In this document: in pieces, positions 48,538 to 58,309 of the stretch
How the letters are laid out: every line of letters begins with the position of its first letter
Position numbering within the stretch: position 1 is the first letter of the stretch
Assembly (NCBI GenBank): GCA_964558465.1
Contig: CAZLEF010000028.1
Coordinates: 1 to 64,000 of the forward strand
Source: JACJYC01 sp964558465
Lineage (GTDB): Bacteria > Bacteroidota > Bacteroidia > Chitinophagales > Saprospiraceae
Direction of reading: 5' to 3'
DNA: 64,000 bases
Notes under the pieces: generated by a model
Told to the model about the DNA's origin: nothing
Database searches by the model: none
What the model saw: the letters and a program-made list of their open reading frames with translations, nothing else
Position numbers and translations under genes: made by a program

Positions 48538-50679
48538 ATGAAAACCGCCTTTCAATACCTCTTTTTTATCTTTTGCCTCGGGCAGTTGGGCGCCCAGGCT
48601 CAATCCGACAAATCTGCTTTTTTACCCACGGAGAATGATTATTATAAATTGGTGTCTTTGCCCATCCCGGAAGGCGTTGTCCTCGAAGGTGGCGGCATTG
48701 CAACCCTCCCCAACGGGGATATAGCCGTTTCCACCCGCCGCGGAGAAGTCTGGATCGTTGAAAATCCCTATATGCTGGAGGGGCAATATCCCCACTTTCG
48801 CCGGTTTGCATCGGGTCTGCACGAAATCCTTGGCCTGGCGTATAAAGACGGCGCCTTGTATATGGCCCAAAGAGGTGAATTAACCAAACTCGTTGACAGC
48901 GACGGCGACGGCAGGGCCGATATTTATGAAACCATTTATCAATGGCCTGTTTCCGGCCATTACCACGAATATTCCTTCGGCCCCAAAATAGCGCCTGACG
49001 GCAGTTTTTTTGTGACCGGCAACGTTGCATTCGGCAACCAGGAATGGTGGCGGGGCGAAAGCCGGGTCCCATGGAGGGGCTGGACGATGCGCATTACCCC
49101 CGAAGGCGAGATGGAACCCTGGGCCACCGGTATGCGGTCGCCTTGCGGGATCGGATGGATCAACGGGCAATTTTTTTACGGCGACAACCAGGGCGACTGG
49201 ATGGGCTCCGGTTTCATCATGCCGGTTGGCAAAGGCGACTTTACCGGTCATCCCGCGGGATTGAGCTGGAGCGGCCGGCCTGAATCTCCGGTTAAAGTGT
49301 CTTTCAACGATATTTATCACCGGGTCAATCCCAGGCTCACCCAAAAGGGTCAAACGCCGGTAAAACCCGAAAATATTGCCGACGAAATACCCACGCCCCT
49401 GTTTAAAATTGCAGAGGAACTGCCTTCCGTCAAAACACCTGCAGTCTGGTTGCCCCACGGCATTCTGGGCATTTCCACCTCCGAGATCATCATGGATGAA
49501 ACCATGGGCAATTTTGGTCCGTTTGCAGGCCAGGTTTTTGTAGGCGACCAGGGACAAAGCAAGATCGACCGGGTTTTCCTGGAAAAAGTGAAAGGTGTGG
49601 ACCAAGGGGCCGCATTCCCTTTCCGGGAAGGGTTCAAATCCGGCGTTCTAAGGATGTCCTGGGGTAAAGACGGTTCTTTATTTGTCGGGGAAACCAACCG
49701 AGGATGGGGATCCACCGGCAACAGACCGTTTGCGCTCGAGCGGGTGGTCTGGACCGGCAAAGTTCCGTTTGAAATGAAAGCCATCAGGGCCATGCCGGAT
49801 GGGTTTGAAATTGAATTTACAGCGCCGGTCAACAAACAGACCGCCGCCGATCCGGCATCTTATGAAATTACCGGTTTTATTTATAAGTATCATCCGGTAT
49901 ACGGGAGCCCCATCGTAAACGACCAAAACTGCCCGGTCAGATACATCGCCGTTTCTGCAGACGGACTCAAAGCCCGGTTGGTCGTAGACAACCTCAGGAA
50001 AAAATACGTGCATGAGGTCAAGGCCCCCGGAGTAACTGCCTACAACGGCGACATTCCTTTGCTGCATGCCACCGCTTATTATACCCTCAATGAAATACCC
50101 GACGGAGAGAAACTGGCCGTGCCCGAGCCGCCTGCCCCTCCGACCGTTGGGATGACCGGTCATGAGGACCATCAAATGGAAACGCCAAAGTCAAAAGAGC
50201 CTGCTGCCAAATCCGCCAAAGTTGAACCGGTGAAAAAACCCGCTGCAGCCTCAGCAACGCCGGCCAGGAACAAAAGGGTTACTTCCATGCCCGCCGGATG
50301 GGGCAAACCCGATCAAAGCATCAGCATGAGCACCCTCCCCGGGTTGCGGTATGATCAAACGATGGTCATGGTCAAGGCGGGCAGCAAGGTGAAATTTTCT
50401 TTTAACAACAACGACGATATGCCGCACAATATCGTTTTTACCGAACCGGGCGGGGCGGATATCGTGGGCAAAATGGCCATTGACCTGGGGTTGAAAGGCC
50501 CTGCGATGGAATATGTGCCAAACACCCCGAAGGTTTTGTACCACAGCAAACTCATGTTGCCGGGAACCTCTGAAACGATCTATTTTACCGCACCCGAAAA
50601 ACCCGGCGACTATATGTACGTTTGTTCCTTTCCCGGCCATGCAGCCTCCATGCGCGGAATTTTGCGGGTTTTGCCTTGA
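48538..50679 (+). CDS. Sorbosone-dehydrogenase-like beta-propeller fused to azurin-type cupredoxin
   Basis: A 713-residue periplasmic or secreted protein with a signal peptide ending near GAQAQ. Residues about 30-480 form a six-bladed propeller of the glucose/sorbosone dehydrogenase-like (DUF7133-type) family (GGGIATLPNGDIAVSTRRGEVWIV, GMRSPCGIGWINGQFFYGDNQGDW). A 90-residue Pro/Ala/Lys linker (about 500-583) leads to a C-terminal cupredoxin (584-713). Its ligands match azurin: His630 in MPHN, Cys696, His701 and Met705 in CSFPGHAASM (C-x4-H-x3-M). Many propeller homologues carry a cytochrome c domain with CxxCH there; this one has no CxxCH, so blue copper probably replaces haem as the electron acceptor. 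It is preceded by the DUF1080-PA14 gene. Confidence 0.9.
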   Translation: MKTAFQYLFFIFCLGQLGAQAQSDKSAFLPTENDYYKLVSLPIPEGVVLEGGGIATLPNGDIAVSTRRGEVWIVENPYMLEGQYPHFRRFASGLHEILGLAYKDGALYMAQRGELTKLVDSDGDGRADIYETIYQWPVSGHYHEYSFGPKIAPDGSFFVTGNVAFGNQEWWRGESRVPWRGWTMRITPEGEMEPWATGMRSPCGIGWINGQFFYGDNQGDWMGSGFIMPVGKGDFTGHPAGLSWSGRPESPVKVSFNDIYHRVNPRLTQKGQTPVKPENIADEIPTPLFKIAEELPSVKTPAVWLPHGILGISTSEIIMDETMGNFGPFAGQVFVGDQGQSKIDRVFLEKVKGVDQGAAFPFREGFKSGVLRMSWGKDGSLFVGETNRGWGSTGNRPFALERVVWTGKVPFEMKAIRAMPDGFEIEFTAPVNKQTAADPASYEITGFIYKYHPVYGSPIVNDQNCPVRYIAVSADGLKARLVVDNLRKKYVHEVKAPGVTAYNGDIPLLHATAYYTLNEIPDGEKLAVPEPPAPPTVGMTGHEDHQMETPKSKEPAAKSAKVEPVKKPAAASATPARNKRVTSMPAGWGKPDQSISMSTLPGLRYDQTMVMVKAGSKVKFSFNNNDDMPHNIVFTEPGGADIVGKMAIDLGLKGPAMEYVPNTPKVLYHSKLMLPGTSETIYFTAPEKPGDYMYVCSFPGHAASMRGILRVLP

Positions 50680-50704
50680 TTTCATTATTTACGAATTATA
50701 TTTG
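50675..50704 (+). promoter_or_regulatory. Promoter of the RDD gene
   Basis: CTTG (50675-50678) and TATATTTG (50697-50704), a full match to TAnnTTTG, are separated by 18 nt, close to the Bacteroidota TTTG-N19-TAnnTTTG consensus. The ATG is at 50741. Confidence 0.55.
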
Positions 50705-50740
50705 CTGTAATTAAACATTCACTTCTAAAACCTGGAAAAA

Positions 50741-51226
50741 ATGAACGAAATTCTGGATGCGCCGGATGTGAAGCCCATATTCAGGGATTACGCCGGTTTT
50801 TGGCTGAGGTTTGCTGCCTATATCATCGACAGCATTATACTGACCATTGTAAGCTACATCATTATGTTTGCCTTTTTAGGCGCCTTGTTATTTGGGACAA
50901 GCACGGGTATGGACGGCTTTAACGAAGATGCGATGATCGGCGGAATGATCCTTGCCTACGTCATATTTATTGCCGGGTTCTGGCTGTATTTCGCTTTGAT
51001 GGAAAGCTCTGTTAAACAAGCCACGGTAGGCAAAATGGCCGTCGGCATCAAGGTTGTTGACGAATACGGCGACCGGATCACGTTTGGCAGAGCCACCGGC
51101 CGGTTTTTTGGCAAAATTCTTTCAGGCATTATCTTGTATATCGGATTCATCATGGCCGGTTTTACGGATAAGAAGCAGGCTTTGCACGATATGATGGCCG
51201 GCACATTGGTGGTAACCAGCAGGTAA
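50741..51226 (+). CDS. RDD-family inner-membrane protein
   Basis: A 161-residue integral membrane protein. The RDD motif starts at YAGFWLRFAAYIIDSIILTIVSYIIMF, with the Arg-Asp pair of the first helix. A second helix follows at GMILAYVIFIAGFWLYFALMESS, then the signature QATVGKMAVGIKVVD and DRITFGRATGRFFGKILSG. The third helix is IILYIGFIMAGFTDKKQALHDMMAGT. RDD proteins are proposed to move small ions or substrates (a Na+/Li+ antiporter role is reported for one member), but function here is open. It has its own likely promoter. Confidence 0.9.
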   Translation: MNEILDAPDVKPIFRDYAGFWLRFAAYIIDSIILTIVSYIIMFAFLGALLFGTSTGMDGFNEDAMIGGMILAYVIFIAGFWLYFALMESSVKQATVGKMAVGIKVVDEYGDRITFGRATGRFFGKILSGIILYIGFIMAGFTDKKQALHDMMAGTLVVTSR

Positions 51227-51247
51227 ATGTTTTTCTAAAAGCATATA

Positions 51248-52660
51248 ATGCCCGATCAGGAAATTAAAAAATCCGGGATCCCCACCTTCAATAAGCTGTT
51301 TTCTTCCATTTGGAATTGGTTCAGGGAACTTGCAGACTTGAAGGAAGGTCAAGACCGGAAAGGGGCCATTTTTGCGATCAAAAGCGGCATCCGGATAAGA
51401 GGAGCCAATGCCTGGATGCTGATTTGCTCCATTTTGATCGCCTCTCTTGGCCTGGACCTCAACTCGCCGGCTATCATTATAGGGGCGATGTTGATTTCTC
51501 CCCTGATGAATCCAATTCTGGGAATCGGGTTTGCAGTAGCTACAAATGACAGAGAAATTCTGTTTATTTCCATCCGGAATTTCAGCGTTTCCATATTGAT
51601 TGCCCTTTTGACAAGCGCCGTCTATTTCTGGATAACCCCTTTGGGCGCCATTACCGATGAAATCCGCGCGAGAACCACTCCGACCGTTTTAGACGGTTTG
51701 GTTGCCGTTTTTGGAGGTTTGGCCGGTATAATTTCAATAACGCGTACAGATCAAACCAACGCTATTCCGGGAGTGGCTATTGCAACGGCGCTCATGCCGC
51801 CGCTATGTGTTACAGGGTTCGGGTTTGCCAAGGGAAATTTTGAGATCCTGTCCAATTCTTTTTATTTATTTTTTCTTAATTCTTTCTTCATTTCCGTTAC
51901 AACTTATCTGATCATCCGGTTATTAAAATTTCCTTATAAAAAACCTCAGACCGACCGCGGGGAGAGTCGAAGAACCCGTTTTATCGTGGCCGTATTCAGT
52001 CTTCTGGTTACTATTCCCGGTTTGCTTATTCTTCAACGGGTAATAAAGGATATTCAATACAAACAAAACATCAAGGCTTTTGTGGATGAGCAACTGAAAA
52101 AAAGCTGCCTCGAGTACAAAACATTCCCTGTATCGTCCGATACCACTGTGCTGGTCGCGCAGATGATGGGCCGTAATATACCCGAGGACTCCATATCCTA
52201 TTTTAACCAGTTGCTGCATCAACAGTACAGCCTTCCCAACACTGTTTTTCGGCCTATTCCGGATTACGGGGTTGAAGTCGGACGGCTGGACCGGATCCAA
52301 TATGAACTGGAATCCCTGGGGTCGCTGTCCGAACAATTGAACAAACTGATCGATACCCAAAAAAAACTTGCGGAGGAACGGGGTCTTTTTTTGCGCTACC
52401 AGGATAGCCTGAAAAAAGATACCCTGCCAATCTGGCAAATCACCAGGGAGGTCAAAAGCGTCTTCGTTCAATTAAGTAATTTGACCTATGCCAAAGCCCG
52501 GCAATCAGACGGTGAAGATCCGACCAATTCAATACCTTTGTTTATGGTTAAATGGGACGAGAAAAAATCCATGAAACAGCAACAGTCAGATGAATCCAGA
52601 CTAAAAAAATTCCTCCTCATACGTACAAAACTGGACACCCTGGTCCTCATTTCCTACTAA
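51248..52660 (+). CDS. DUF389 (TIGR00341-like) membrane protein
   Basis: A 470-residue protein. The DUF389 membrane domain lies at about 30-240 (RGANAWMLICSILIASLGLDLNSPAIIIGAMLISPLMNPILGIG), including IIGAMLISPLMNPI and VLDGLVAVFGGLAGIIS. The next transmembrane segment begins near FIVAVFSLLVTIPGLLIL. The C-terminal 200 residues (about 270-470) are soluble and helical with possible coiled coil (LESLGSLSEQLNKLIDTQKKL). The family is found widely as a hydrophobic domain of unknown function; some annotations call it a TIGR00341 family protein. It ends one base before pncA, so the two are probably co-transcribed. Confidence 0.88.
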   Translation: MPDQEIKKSGIPTFNKLFSSIWNWFRELADLKEGQDRKGAIFAIKSGIRIRGANAWMLICSILIASLGLDLNSPAIIIGAMLISPLMNPILGIGFAVATNDREILFISIRNFSVSILIALLTSAVYFWITPLGAITDEIRARTTPTVLDGLVAVFGGLAGIISITRTDQTNAIPGVAIATALMPPLCVTGFGFAKGNFEILSNSFYLFFLNSFFISVTTYLIIRLLKFPYKKPQTDRGESRRTRFIVAVFSLLVTIPGLLILQRVIKDIQYKQNIKAFVDEQLKKSCLEYKTFPVSSDTTVLVAQMMGRNIPEDSISYFNQLLHQQYSLPNTVFRPIPDYGVEVGRLDRIQYELESLGSLSEQLNKLIDTQKKLAEERGLFLRYQDSLKKDTLPIWQITREVKSVFVQLSNLTYAKARQSDGEDPTNSIPLFMVKWDEKKSMKQQQSDESRLKKFLLIRTKLDTLVLISY

Positions 52661-52661
52661 T

Positions 52662-53282
52662 ATGAGTACCCTGATCCTGATTGACCTTCAAATTGATTTC
52701 TTTCCGGTCGGAGCGCTGCCCGTACCTGAATCGGAACAGGTTATTACCGTAGCCAACGAACTGATAGATTGTTTTGACCTTGTCGTGGCCACACAGAACT
52801 GGTATCCGCCCGATCATCTCAGTTTCGCCGCCAATCACCTCTGGCGCAAACCGGGCCAGGTGATTGATCTGAACGGGTCAAAACAATCCCTTCGGACGAT
52901 GCATTGTGTCCGGAACAGCTTCGGCGCGGAATTCCATCCGGATCTGAATACCTCAAAATTCAGCAAGGTGGTTTATAAAGGAACCGATCCGGTAATCGAC
53001 AGTTACAGCGCATTTTACGATAACGCCCACTGGAAATCGACCGGTCTTGGAGAATGGCTGAAAGAAAAAGGGGTCGATGAATTATATTTTATGGGCCTGA
53101 CCACCGATTTTTGTGTCAAATTCTCGGTGTTGGACGCCCTTGCGCTGGGGTTCAGGGTCTGGCTGGTCAAAGACGGTTGCCGGGGCCTCGACCCTCGGGC
53201 GTCAGAACAAGCGATCGCCGAAATGGTTGAAAAAGGCGCCTTGCTGATCAGGGCGGATGAAATAAAAGGGTCGAAATGTTAA
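52662..53282 (+). CDS. pncA: Nicotinamidase
   Basis: A 206-residue isochorismatase-fold hydrolase that converts nicotinamide to nicotinic acid in NAD salvage. The catalytic triad is Asp8 (LILIDLQIDF), Lys106 (VVYKGTDP) and Cys151 (LTTDFCVKF). The metal-binding region NWYPPDHLSF carries an Asp and a His of the expected cluster, but the equivalent of the E. coli WPDHC stretch reads LRTMHC, so one usual Trp-Pro-Asp element is altered. The C-terminal segment VLDALALGFRVWLVKDGCRG matches the family well. One base separates it from the DUF389 stop codon. Confidence 0.93.
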   Translation: MSTLILIDLQIDFFPVGALPVPESEQVITVANELIDCFDLVVATQNWYPPDHLSFAANHLWRKPGQVIDLNGSKQSLRTMHCVRNSFGAEFHPDLNTSKFSKVVYKGTDPVIDSYSAFYDNAHWKSTGLGEWLKEKGVDELYFMGLTTDFCVKFSVLDALALGFRVWLVKDGCRGLDPRASEQAIAEMVEKGALLIRADEIKGSKC

Positions 53283-53389
53283 TTTTTTTTTAAGCGGCCA
53301 CAATATCACAATTAATCTAAAGGTTCTTTCTGTTATAAAACCCGGAACGGCTTTGCTGGTTTCCGTTGCAAACCTTAACTGAAAAATAC

Positions 53390-56300
53390 ATGAAATCTCG
53401 ACTATTTGCAACTTTTTTAATTGCCTGGTTTGCCTGTTCTTTCCTGCAAGCACAATCCTCCACCGTGTTCACGGAAGCAAATGCAGCCTACAAAAGGGGG
53501 GAGTCCTTTATGGGGCAAGGTCTGTTTGATCAGGCACAGCAGGAATTTCAGACCGCCATCCATAAATTAAGGCCTGTAAACGAGCCGGAAGCCGAACTGT
53601 TGCTGACAAAAGCGGAGTTCAACTATGCCAAATGCGCGGTTCAGCTCAAAGATCCGGACGGAGAAAAACTCATCCTCGATTTTATCCGCAGCCACCGCCC
53701 TGATCCGATTGCCAATGAAGCTTTGGTTGAAATTGCCAATTATTACTACAACGACGGCAAATACGAAAAAGCCGTTGAATATTATTCCCAGGTTCCGACA
53801 GGGAGCATGAGCAGGGAGCAGCGGTCGGAAGTCAGGTTCAAAATGGGTTACGCCTTTTTTGTTCAAAAACGATTCCCTCAGGCCAAAGCCAATTTTACCG
53901 AGATCAAAGATTTTGAAAACGATTTCTATTACCCGACCAACTACTACCTGGGCCTGTGTTATTTTTATGAAAGCAATTATGACCAGGCCATCCGGCAGTT
54001 CAGGGTCGTCGAAAAATCCTCCAAATACAAGCCTTATATCCCGTACTACCTGTCGCAGATCTATTTTGCGGAAAGACGGTTCGACGAACTGATCTCTTAT
54101 GCTGAACCGCGACTCAAAGAATCCGGCCTGAGAAATTCAACCGAAATCAATCAATTGGTCGGACAAGCTTATTTTGAAAAAGGGGATTACAAACGCGCTT
54201 TGCCTTTTCTGGAATATTACGCCGAACGAAGCGGGAAAATGCGCGAAGAAGAATGGTACCAACTGGGTTATGCGCAATACCAGGCCGGAGATTACCAAAA
54301 GGCTGTCAGAAGCCTCAACGAGCTTTCCCGTGTAGATTCGCCCCTTGGCCAGTCCGCTATGTACTATCTGGCCGACGCCAACCTCAAACTCGGCCGCAAA
54401 AGCTCCGCAAGGACCGCCCTCGCCGCCGCCAAACGGATGAATTACGACAAACAGATCCAGGAAGAAGCGCTGTTCAACTATGGGAAACTATCTTATGAAC
54501 TGAAAGACCCCAGAGAGGCCATCGCATCCCTGCAATCCTTCACCCCGGGTTCCAGGTATTACGTGGAAGCCCAGACGCTGATGAGCGAAATATTCCTGTC
54601 CTACCGGGATTACAAACAGGCCCTCGACGTATTGGAAAACATGCCCAATAAATCGCCCCAATTGCAGCAAAGCTATCAACAAGTGGCTTACCTGCGTGGG
54701 TTGCAATTGCTGCAGGAGAACGACCCTGCCGGCGCCAGGGTCCACTTTGATAAATCCCTGCGCTTTCCGACCGATATCAAAACCAAAGCGCTGGCTACTT
54801 ATTGGCTGGCCGATATCGCGCACCGCGAAGAAAGCTACGATCAGAGCATCCGGCAAATGAACGAGTTCCTGACCATGGCCAAAACCATGAGCAACCTCCC
54901 GGACGAAGCTTCTATGTTCACCGGCAATTACCTGCAGGGATACAATTACCTCAAACAAAAGAATTACACCGCCGCCCTCGGTTTTTTCCAGGAAACAGCC
55001 TCCGGGATTACCCGGAATAAAAGTTTCATCGGCAATCCGGATGTGCGCGATAAAATCCTGGGGGACGCTGTCTTAAGAGCGGGCGACTGCAATTTCAAAC
55101 GCAACAACTACGACCAGGCGGTCAAATATTACAATGAAGCCATTGACAAACGTTATGCCGGTTTTGTCTATGCCGTTTATCAAAAAGCCATTCTTGAGGG
55201 GCTGCGCGGCCGCGTCACGGATAAGATCCTCGCCCTGGAACGCATTACCAAAGAATTTCCGAACTCCGACTATGTCGATGATGCGCTCCTCCAACTCGGC
55301 ATGACCTACCAGGAGATCGGCCAACTGAACAAGGCCGTCCCGCCGTTGAGGACACTGGTGACGGATTATAAAAATAAATCGGAGCTGGTCACCAGGGGTT
55401 TGATCCAACTGGGCCTGATCAGTTACAATCAGGGCAGCCTGGAACCCGCCATCAATTATTACAAACAGGTGTTCAGCAATAACCCTGATCCGGCAGAAGC
55501 AAACGTAGCTTTGGCAGCGCTGGAAGAGATCTATGTGGATGACCTTGGCCGGGCAGATGAGTATTTCGCTTTCCTGGAAACGATCCCCGGCTATAAAGTT
55601 GACAATATTTCCAAAGACTCCATCAACTTCAAAGCGGCGGAATCCCAATTTGAATCCGGCAATTATTCCCGGGCCGTAACCGCCTATACCGACTACCTCC
55701 GCAAGTTTCCCAACGGTCTTTATACCCTTACCGCATACTACCACCGGGCAGAATCCTACGCCGTTCTGCGACAGTATTCCGAGGCGCTGCAGGACTATGA
55801 GAACGTGATCGGAAAAGGCAATAGCCGGGTGTATGCCAAGGCGCTGGAAAAAGCGGCCATTATTGCCTATAACCATAGTCTGGATTTCAACAAATCCTAC
55901 AACTATTATTCCCAGCTTGAAGCCGTCGCCGGCTCCGATGAAGAACGGTTTGAAGCGCAGTTGGGCGCCTTGCGCAGCGCGTACCGCCTGAATAATTCGC
56001 AGGCGGTCTTCACCCTCGCCAATAAAGTGGCCGGCAACCCGAACGCTTCCGTGGAACAGGCTGCAACCGCCAACTTTTATATCGGCAAAATCAATTACGA
56101 CCGCAAGGATTATGATGGCGCCCTGGCTTCTTTCAACAAGGTCATCCAATCCAGCGACAACGAACAAACTGCCGAAGCCCGGTACCTCAAAGCTTATATC
56201 TACTACCTGAAACGGGACCTGAATACCGCCCAGACCCTTTGTCTCAACTCCAATAAGGAAAGTTCTGCTTATCCTTATTGGGTGGCCAAGAGCATCATTC

Positions 56301-56515
56301 TGTTGTCTGATATCCTTTCGGAAAAAGGCGACCTATACAACGCCCGGGCTGCATTGGAAGCATTGCTGGAAAACTACAACGAAGACCAGGAGGTGGTCCA
56401 GACGGCCAGAACCAAACTGGACAAGATCAATCAGCAACTCAATGAAAACAGCCGCCTGCGGTCCACAACCGATCCCAACCGGCTGGAATTGGACAACAGC
56501 AACAACAACAACTGA
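53390..56515 (+). CDS. Large TPR-repeat periplasmic protein
   Basis: A 1041-residue secreted protein. ATG 53390 starts a signal peptide (MKSRLFATFLIAWFACSFLQAQ); an in-frame ATG lies upstream at 53366. The rest consists almost wholly of degenerate tetratricopeptide repeats, about twenty in number (for instance YAKCAVQLKDPDGEKLIL, YYNDGKYEKAVEYYSQVP, YTDYLRKFPNGLYTLTAYYHRAESYA). The C-terminus is a Ser/Asn-rich tail. TPR proteins of this size with an OmpA- or barrel-type neighbour occur in many Bacteroidota. The adjacent gene, 31 bp downstream, encodes a beta-barrel, suggesting that they work together as an outer-membrane complex. Confidence 0.88.
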   Translation: MKSRLFATFLIAWFACSFLQAQSSTVFTEANAAYKRGESFMGQGLFDQAQQEFQTAIHKLRPVNEPEAELLLTKAEFNYAKCAVQLKDPDGEKLILDFIRSHRPDPIANEALVEIANYYYNDGKYEKAVEYYSQVPTGSMSREQRSEVRFKMGYAFFVQKRFPQAKANFTEIKDFENDFYYPTNYYLGLCYFYESNYDQAIRQFRVVEKSSKYKPYIPYYLSQIYFAERRFDELISYAEPRLKESGLRNSTEINQLVGQAYFEKGDYKRALPFLEYYAERSGKMREEEWYQLGYAQYQAGDYQKAVRSLNELSRVDSPLGQSAMYYLADANLKLGRKSSARTALAAAKRMNYDKQIQEEALFNYGKLSYELKDPREAIASLQSFTPGSRYYVEAQTLMSEIFLSYRDYKQALDVLENMPNKSPQLQQSYQQVAYLRGLQLLQENDPAGARVHFDKSLRFPTDIKTKALATYWLADIAHREESYDQSIRQMNEFLTMAKTMSNLPDEASMFTGNYLQGYNYLKQKNYTAALGFFQETASGITRNKSFIGNPDVRDKILGDAVLRAGDCNFKRNNYDQAVKYYNEAIDKRYAGFVYAVYQKAILEGLRGRVTDKILALERITKEFPNSDYVDDALLQLGMTYQEIGQLNKAVPPLRTLVTDYKNKSELVTRGLIQLGLISYNQGSLEPAINYYKQVFSNNPDPAEANVALAALEEIYVDDLGRADEYFAFLETIPGYKVDNISKDSINFKAAESQFESGNYSRAVTAYTDYLRKFPNGLYTLTAYYHRAESYAVLRQYSEALQDYENVIGKGNSRVYAKALEKAAIIAYNHSLDFNKSYNYYSQLEAVAGSDEERFEAQLGALRSAYRLNNSQAVFTLANKVAGNPNASVEQAATANFYIGKINYDRKDYDGALASFNKVIQSSDNEQTAEARYLKAYIYYLKRDLNTAQTLCLNSNKESSAYPYWVAKSIILLSDILSEKGDLYNARAALEALLENYNEDQEVVQTARTKLDKINQQLNENSRLRSTTDPNRLELDNSNNNN

Positions 56516-56546
56516 CCCCCTATATCACCTTAAAATCAAACAAGCG

Positions 56547-58190
56547 ATGAATCGTTTTGCTCAATATAGTTTTCTTGCGGCATTTTTTTCGGTTTTCATC
56601 ATCCCCGTCTTCGGTCAGGAAACCCTCCCCTCCGGACAGGTCGATGTGGTGAAAAATTTTGAAGCAAAATTGCTGGAGGCCAATAAGATCGACCTTGCCC
56701 CGGGCCTGCCCCCCCTCGATACGGTCACCCGGCGGCAGACCTACAACGTGATCGCCAAAACCATCGAGGTGGATTACCTGCCGCCCAGCATCCGGCCGCT
56801 TGCCATGAAAGGCGAGGATAATCAAAAGAGTTATCAGGGTTTCCTGAAATTGGGCGCCGGACTGCCCGGTTCCCTGTTCGGCGAAGCCTCTTACTACCTC
56901 AACTCGGTGGAAAACCTGGATCTTGGCATCGGGTTCCTCCATCATTCGGCCAATAACACGAAAAAAGTTGAAAACCAACGTTTTAGCCGTAACAAGTTCG
57001 GGGCCACCGGCACCTATTATTTTGATCAGGGATTCGCCGTGAACGGCCGGTTGGGTTATTCCCGGAACACCCACCATTTTTATGGGTACAATACCATCAA
57101 TGAAGAGCTCGACACCAATTTTACCTTCGACCCGGAGGAAGTCCGTCAAAGGTTCTCTGTATTTGACATCGGGGCTTCCATTTTCAACGGCGAACGGACT
57201 GAGGCCGATTTCAACTACTCCGCAGGCTTTGATTATTATATTCTGAATGATAATTATGAAGCCAGGGAAAATGGATTTTTATTAAAAATCAGCGGAACCA
57301 AGTGGTTTCAGGAGCAACATGCACTCCGGGTAGACCTCACCACTGATTTCACTTCGTTCAAAACAGATGATAAACAAACCCTGAACAACTTTTTTCTCCG
57401 GCCTTCCTATACTTACCACGGCGAACGGTTCAAGGCCAAAGCCGGCATCAATATCGCCTCTCACAATGACGAGTTCTCGTTTTTCCCGGACATTGAACTC
57501 TCTGCCAATATCATTGAAGGTTTGCTCGGCGCTTTTGTAGGCGCTGAAGGCGGCCTGCAGAAGAATTCCTTCCGGACGCTGACGGATTACAACCCGTTCC
57601 TGGAATCCAGGGTATCGATCGAAAACACCCATTACAACAATTACTACGGGGGGATTAAAGGCAATATCCAGGGGATCGATTATCACGCCCAGATTGGTTA
57701 TAAAAACACAAAGAACCTCGCTTTATTCGTTTACACCGATACCCTCAACCCGGTTGTCCGGTTTGATCCGGTGTATGACACGGTGAGTGTTTTCTATATC
57801 AAGGGATCCATGTCGGCGCCCTTGTTCAAAGGCCTGGATCTGGTGGGTTCTGTCAGCCAGAACGTCTTTAGTCCGGACCGGGAAGAAAAGGCCTGGCATT
57901 TGCCTGCTTTCACCGTCAATGTCGCCGCCAAATACACGACGCCCGATCAAAAAGCAAGGATTACCGGCGAGTTTTTTCTTGAAAACGGCGTGCCTTACCG
58001 CGACAGCAAAGGCGAAGCTCAAAACCTCAACGCATTGTTCGATATCAGCGCCGGGTTGAAGTATTTTTTCAGCGAAAATTTCGGCGGGTTCATCATGGTC
58101 AACAATCTGGCCAATAACAAACGCCAGCGCTGGCAGAACTATCCTACTTTCGGACTGAATGCACTGATCGGCGTTTCCGCAAGGTTTTGA
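56547..58190 (+). CDS. Outer-membrane beta-barrel protein, partner of the TPR protein
   Basis: A 547-residue protein with a signal peptide (MNRFAQYSFLAAFFSVFIIPVFGQ). ATG 56547 lies after the TPR stop codon, whereas the open frame reaches back into it. The N-terminus after cleavage contains VDVVKNFEAKLLEANKIDLAPGLPP, a segment seen in several Bacteroidota barrel proteins, from memory. The remaining about 430 residues alternate aromatic beta strands (GEASYYLNSVENLDLGIGF, YYGGIKGNIQGIDYHAQIGY) and end in NYPTFGLNALIGVSARF, a C-terminal aromatic barrel signal. It has no TonB-box or plug domain. It could be a porin or surface-assembly barrel; function is unknown. Confidence 0.85.
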   Translation: MNRFAQYSFLAAFFSVFIIPVFGQETLPSGQVDVVKNFEAKLLEANKIDLAPGLPPLDTVTRRQTYNVIAKTIEVDYLPPSIRPLAMKGEDNQKSYQGFLKLGAGLPGSLFGEASYYLNSVENLDLGIGFLHHSANNTKKVENQRFSRNKFGATGTYYFDQGFAVNGRLGYSRNTHHFYGYNTINEELDTNFTFDPEEVRQRFSVFDIGASIFNGERTEADFNYSAGFDYYILNDNYEARENGFLLKISGTKWFQEQHALRVDLTTDFTSFKTDDKQTLNNFFLRPSYTYHGERFKAKAGINIASHNDEFSFFPDIELSANIIEGLLGAFVGAEGGLQKNSFRTLTDYNPFLESRVSIENTHYNNYYGGIKGNIQGIDYHAQIGYKNTKNLALFVYTDTLNPVVRFDPVYDTVSVFYIKGSMSAPLFKGLDLVGSVSQNVFSPDREEKAWHLPAFTVNVAAKYTTPDQKARITGEFFLENGVPYRDSKGEAQNLNALFDISAGLKYFFSENFGGFIMVNNLANNKRQRWQNYPTFGLNALIGVSARF

Positions 58191-58235
58191 TTTTGGATGC
58201 GGATCTGCGTTTTTATCCTTTTTTTGTTAAATAAT

Positions 58236-58266
58236 TTTGAAAAAAACCGGAAAGTAAGTATTTTAG
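58236..58266 (+). promoter_or_regulatory. Promoter of the small HTH gene
   Basis: TTTG (58236-58239) and TATTTTAG (58259-58266) are exactly 19 nt apart. The -7 box differs from TAnnTTTG at one position. ATG 58310 is 43 nt downstream. It has the best-spaced promoter match in the window. Confidence 0.65.
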
Positions 58267-58309
58267 GCCTGAAGATTGCAGATTCTTGTCTCACCAAAAT
58301 TTCAGGTTT

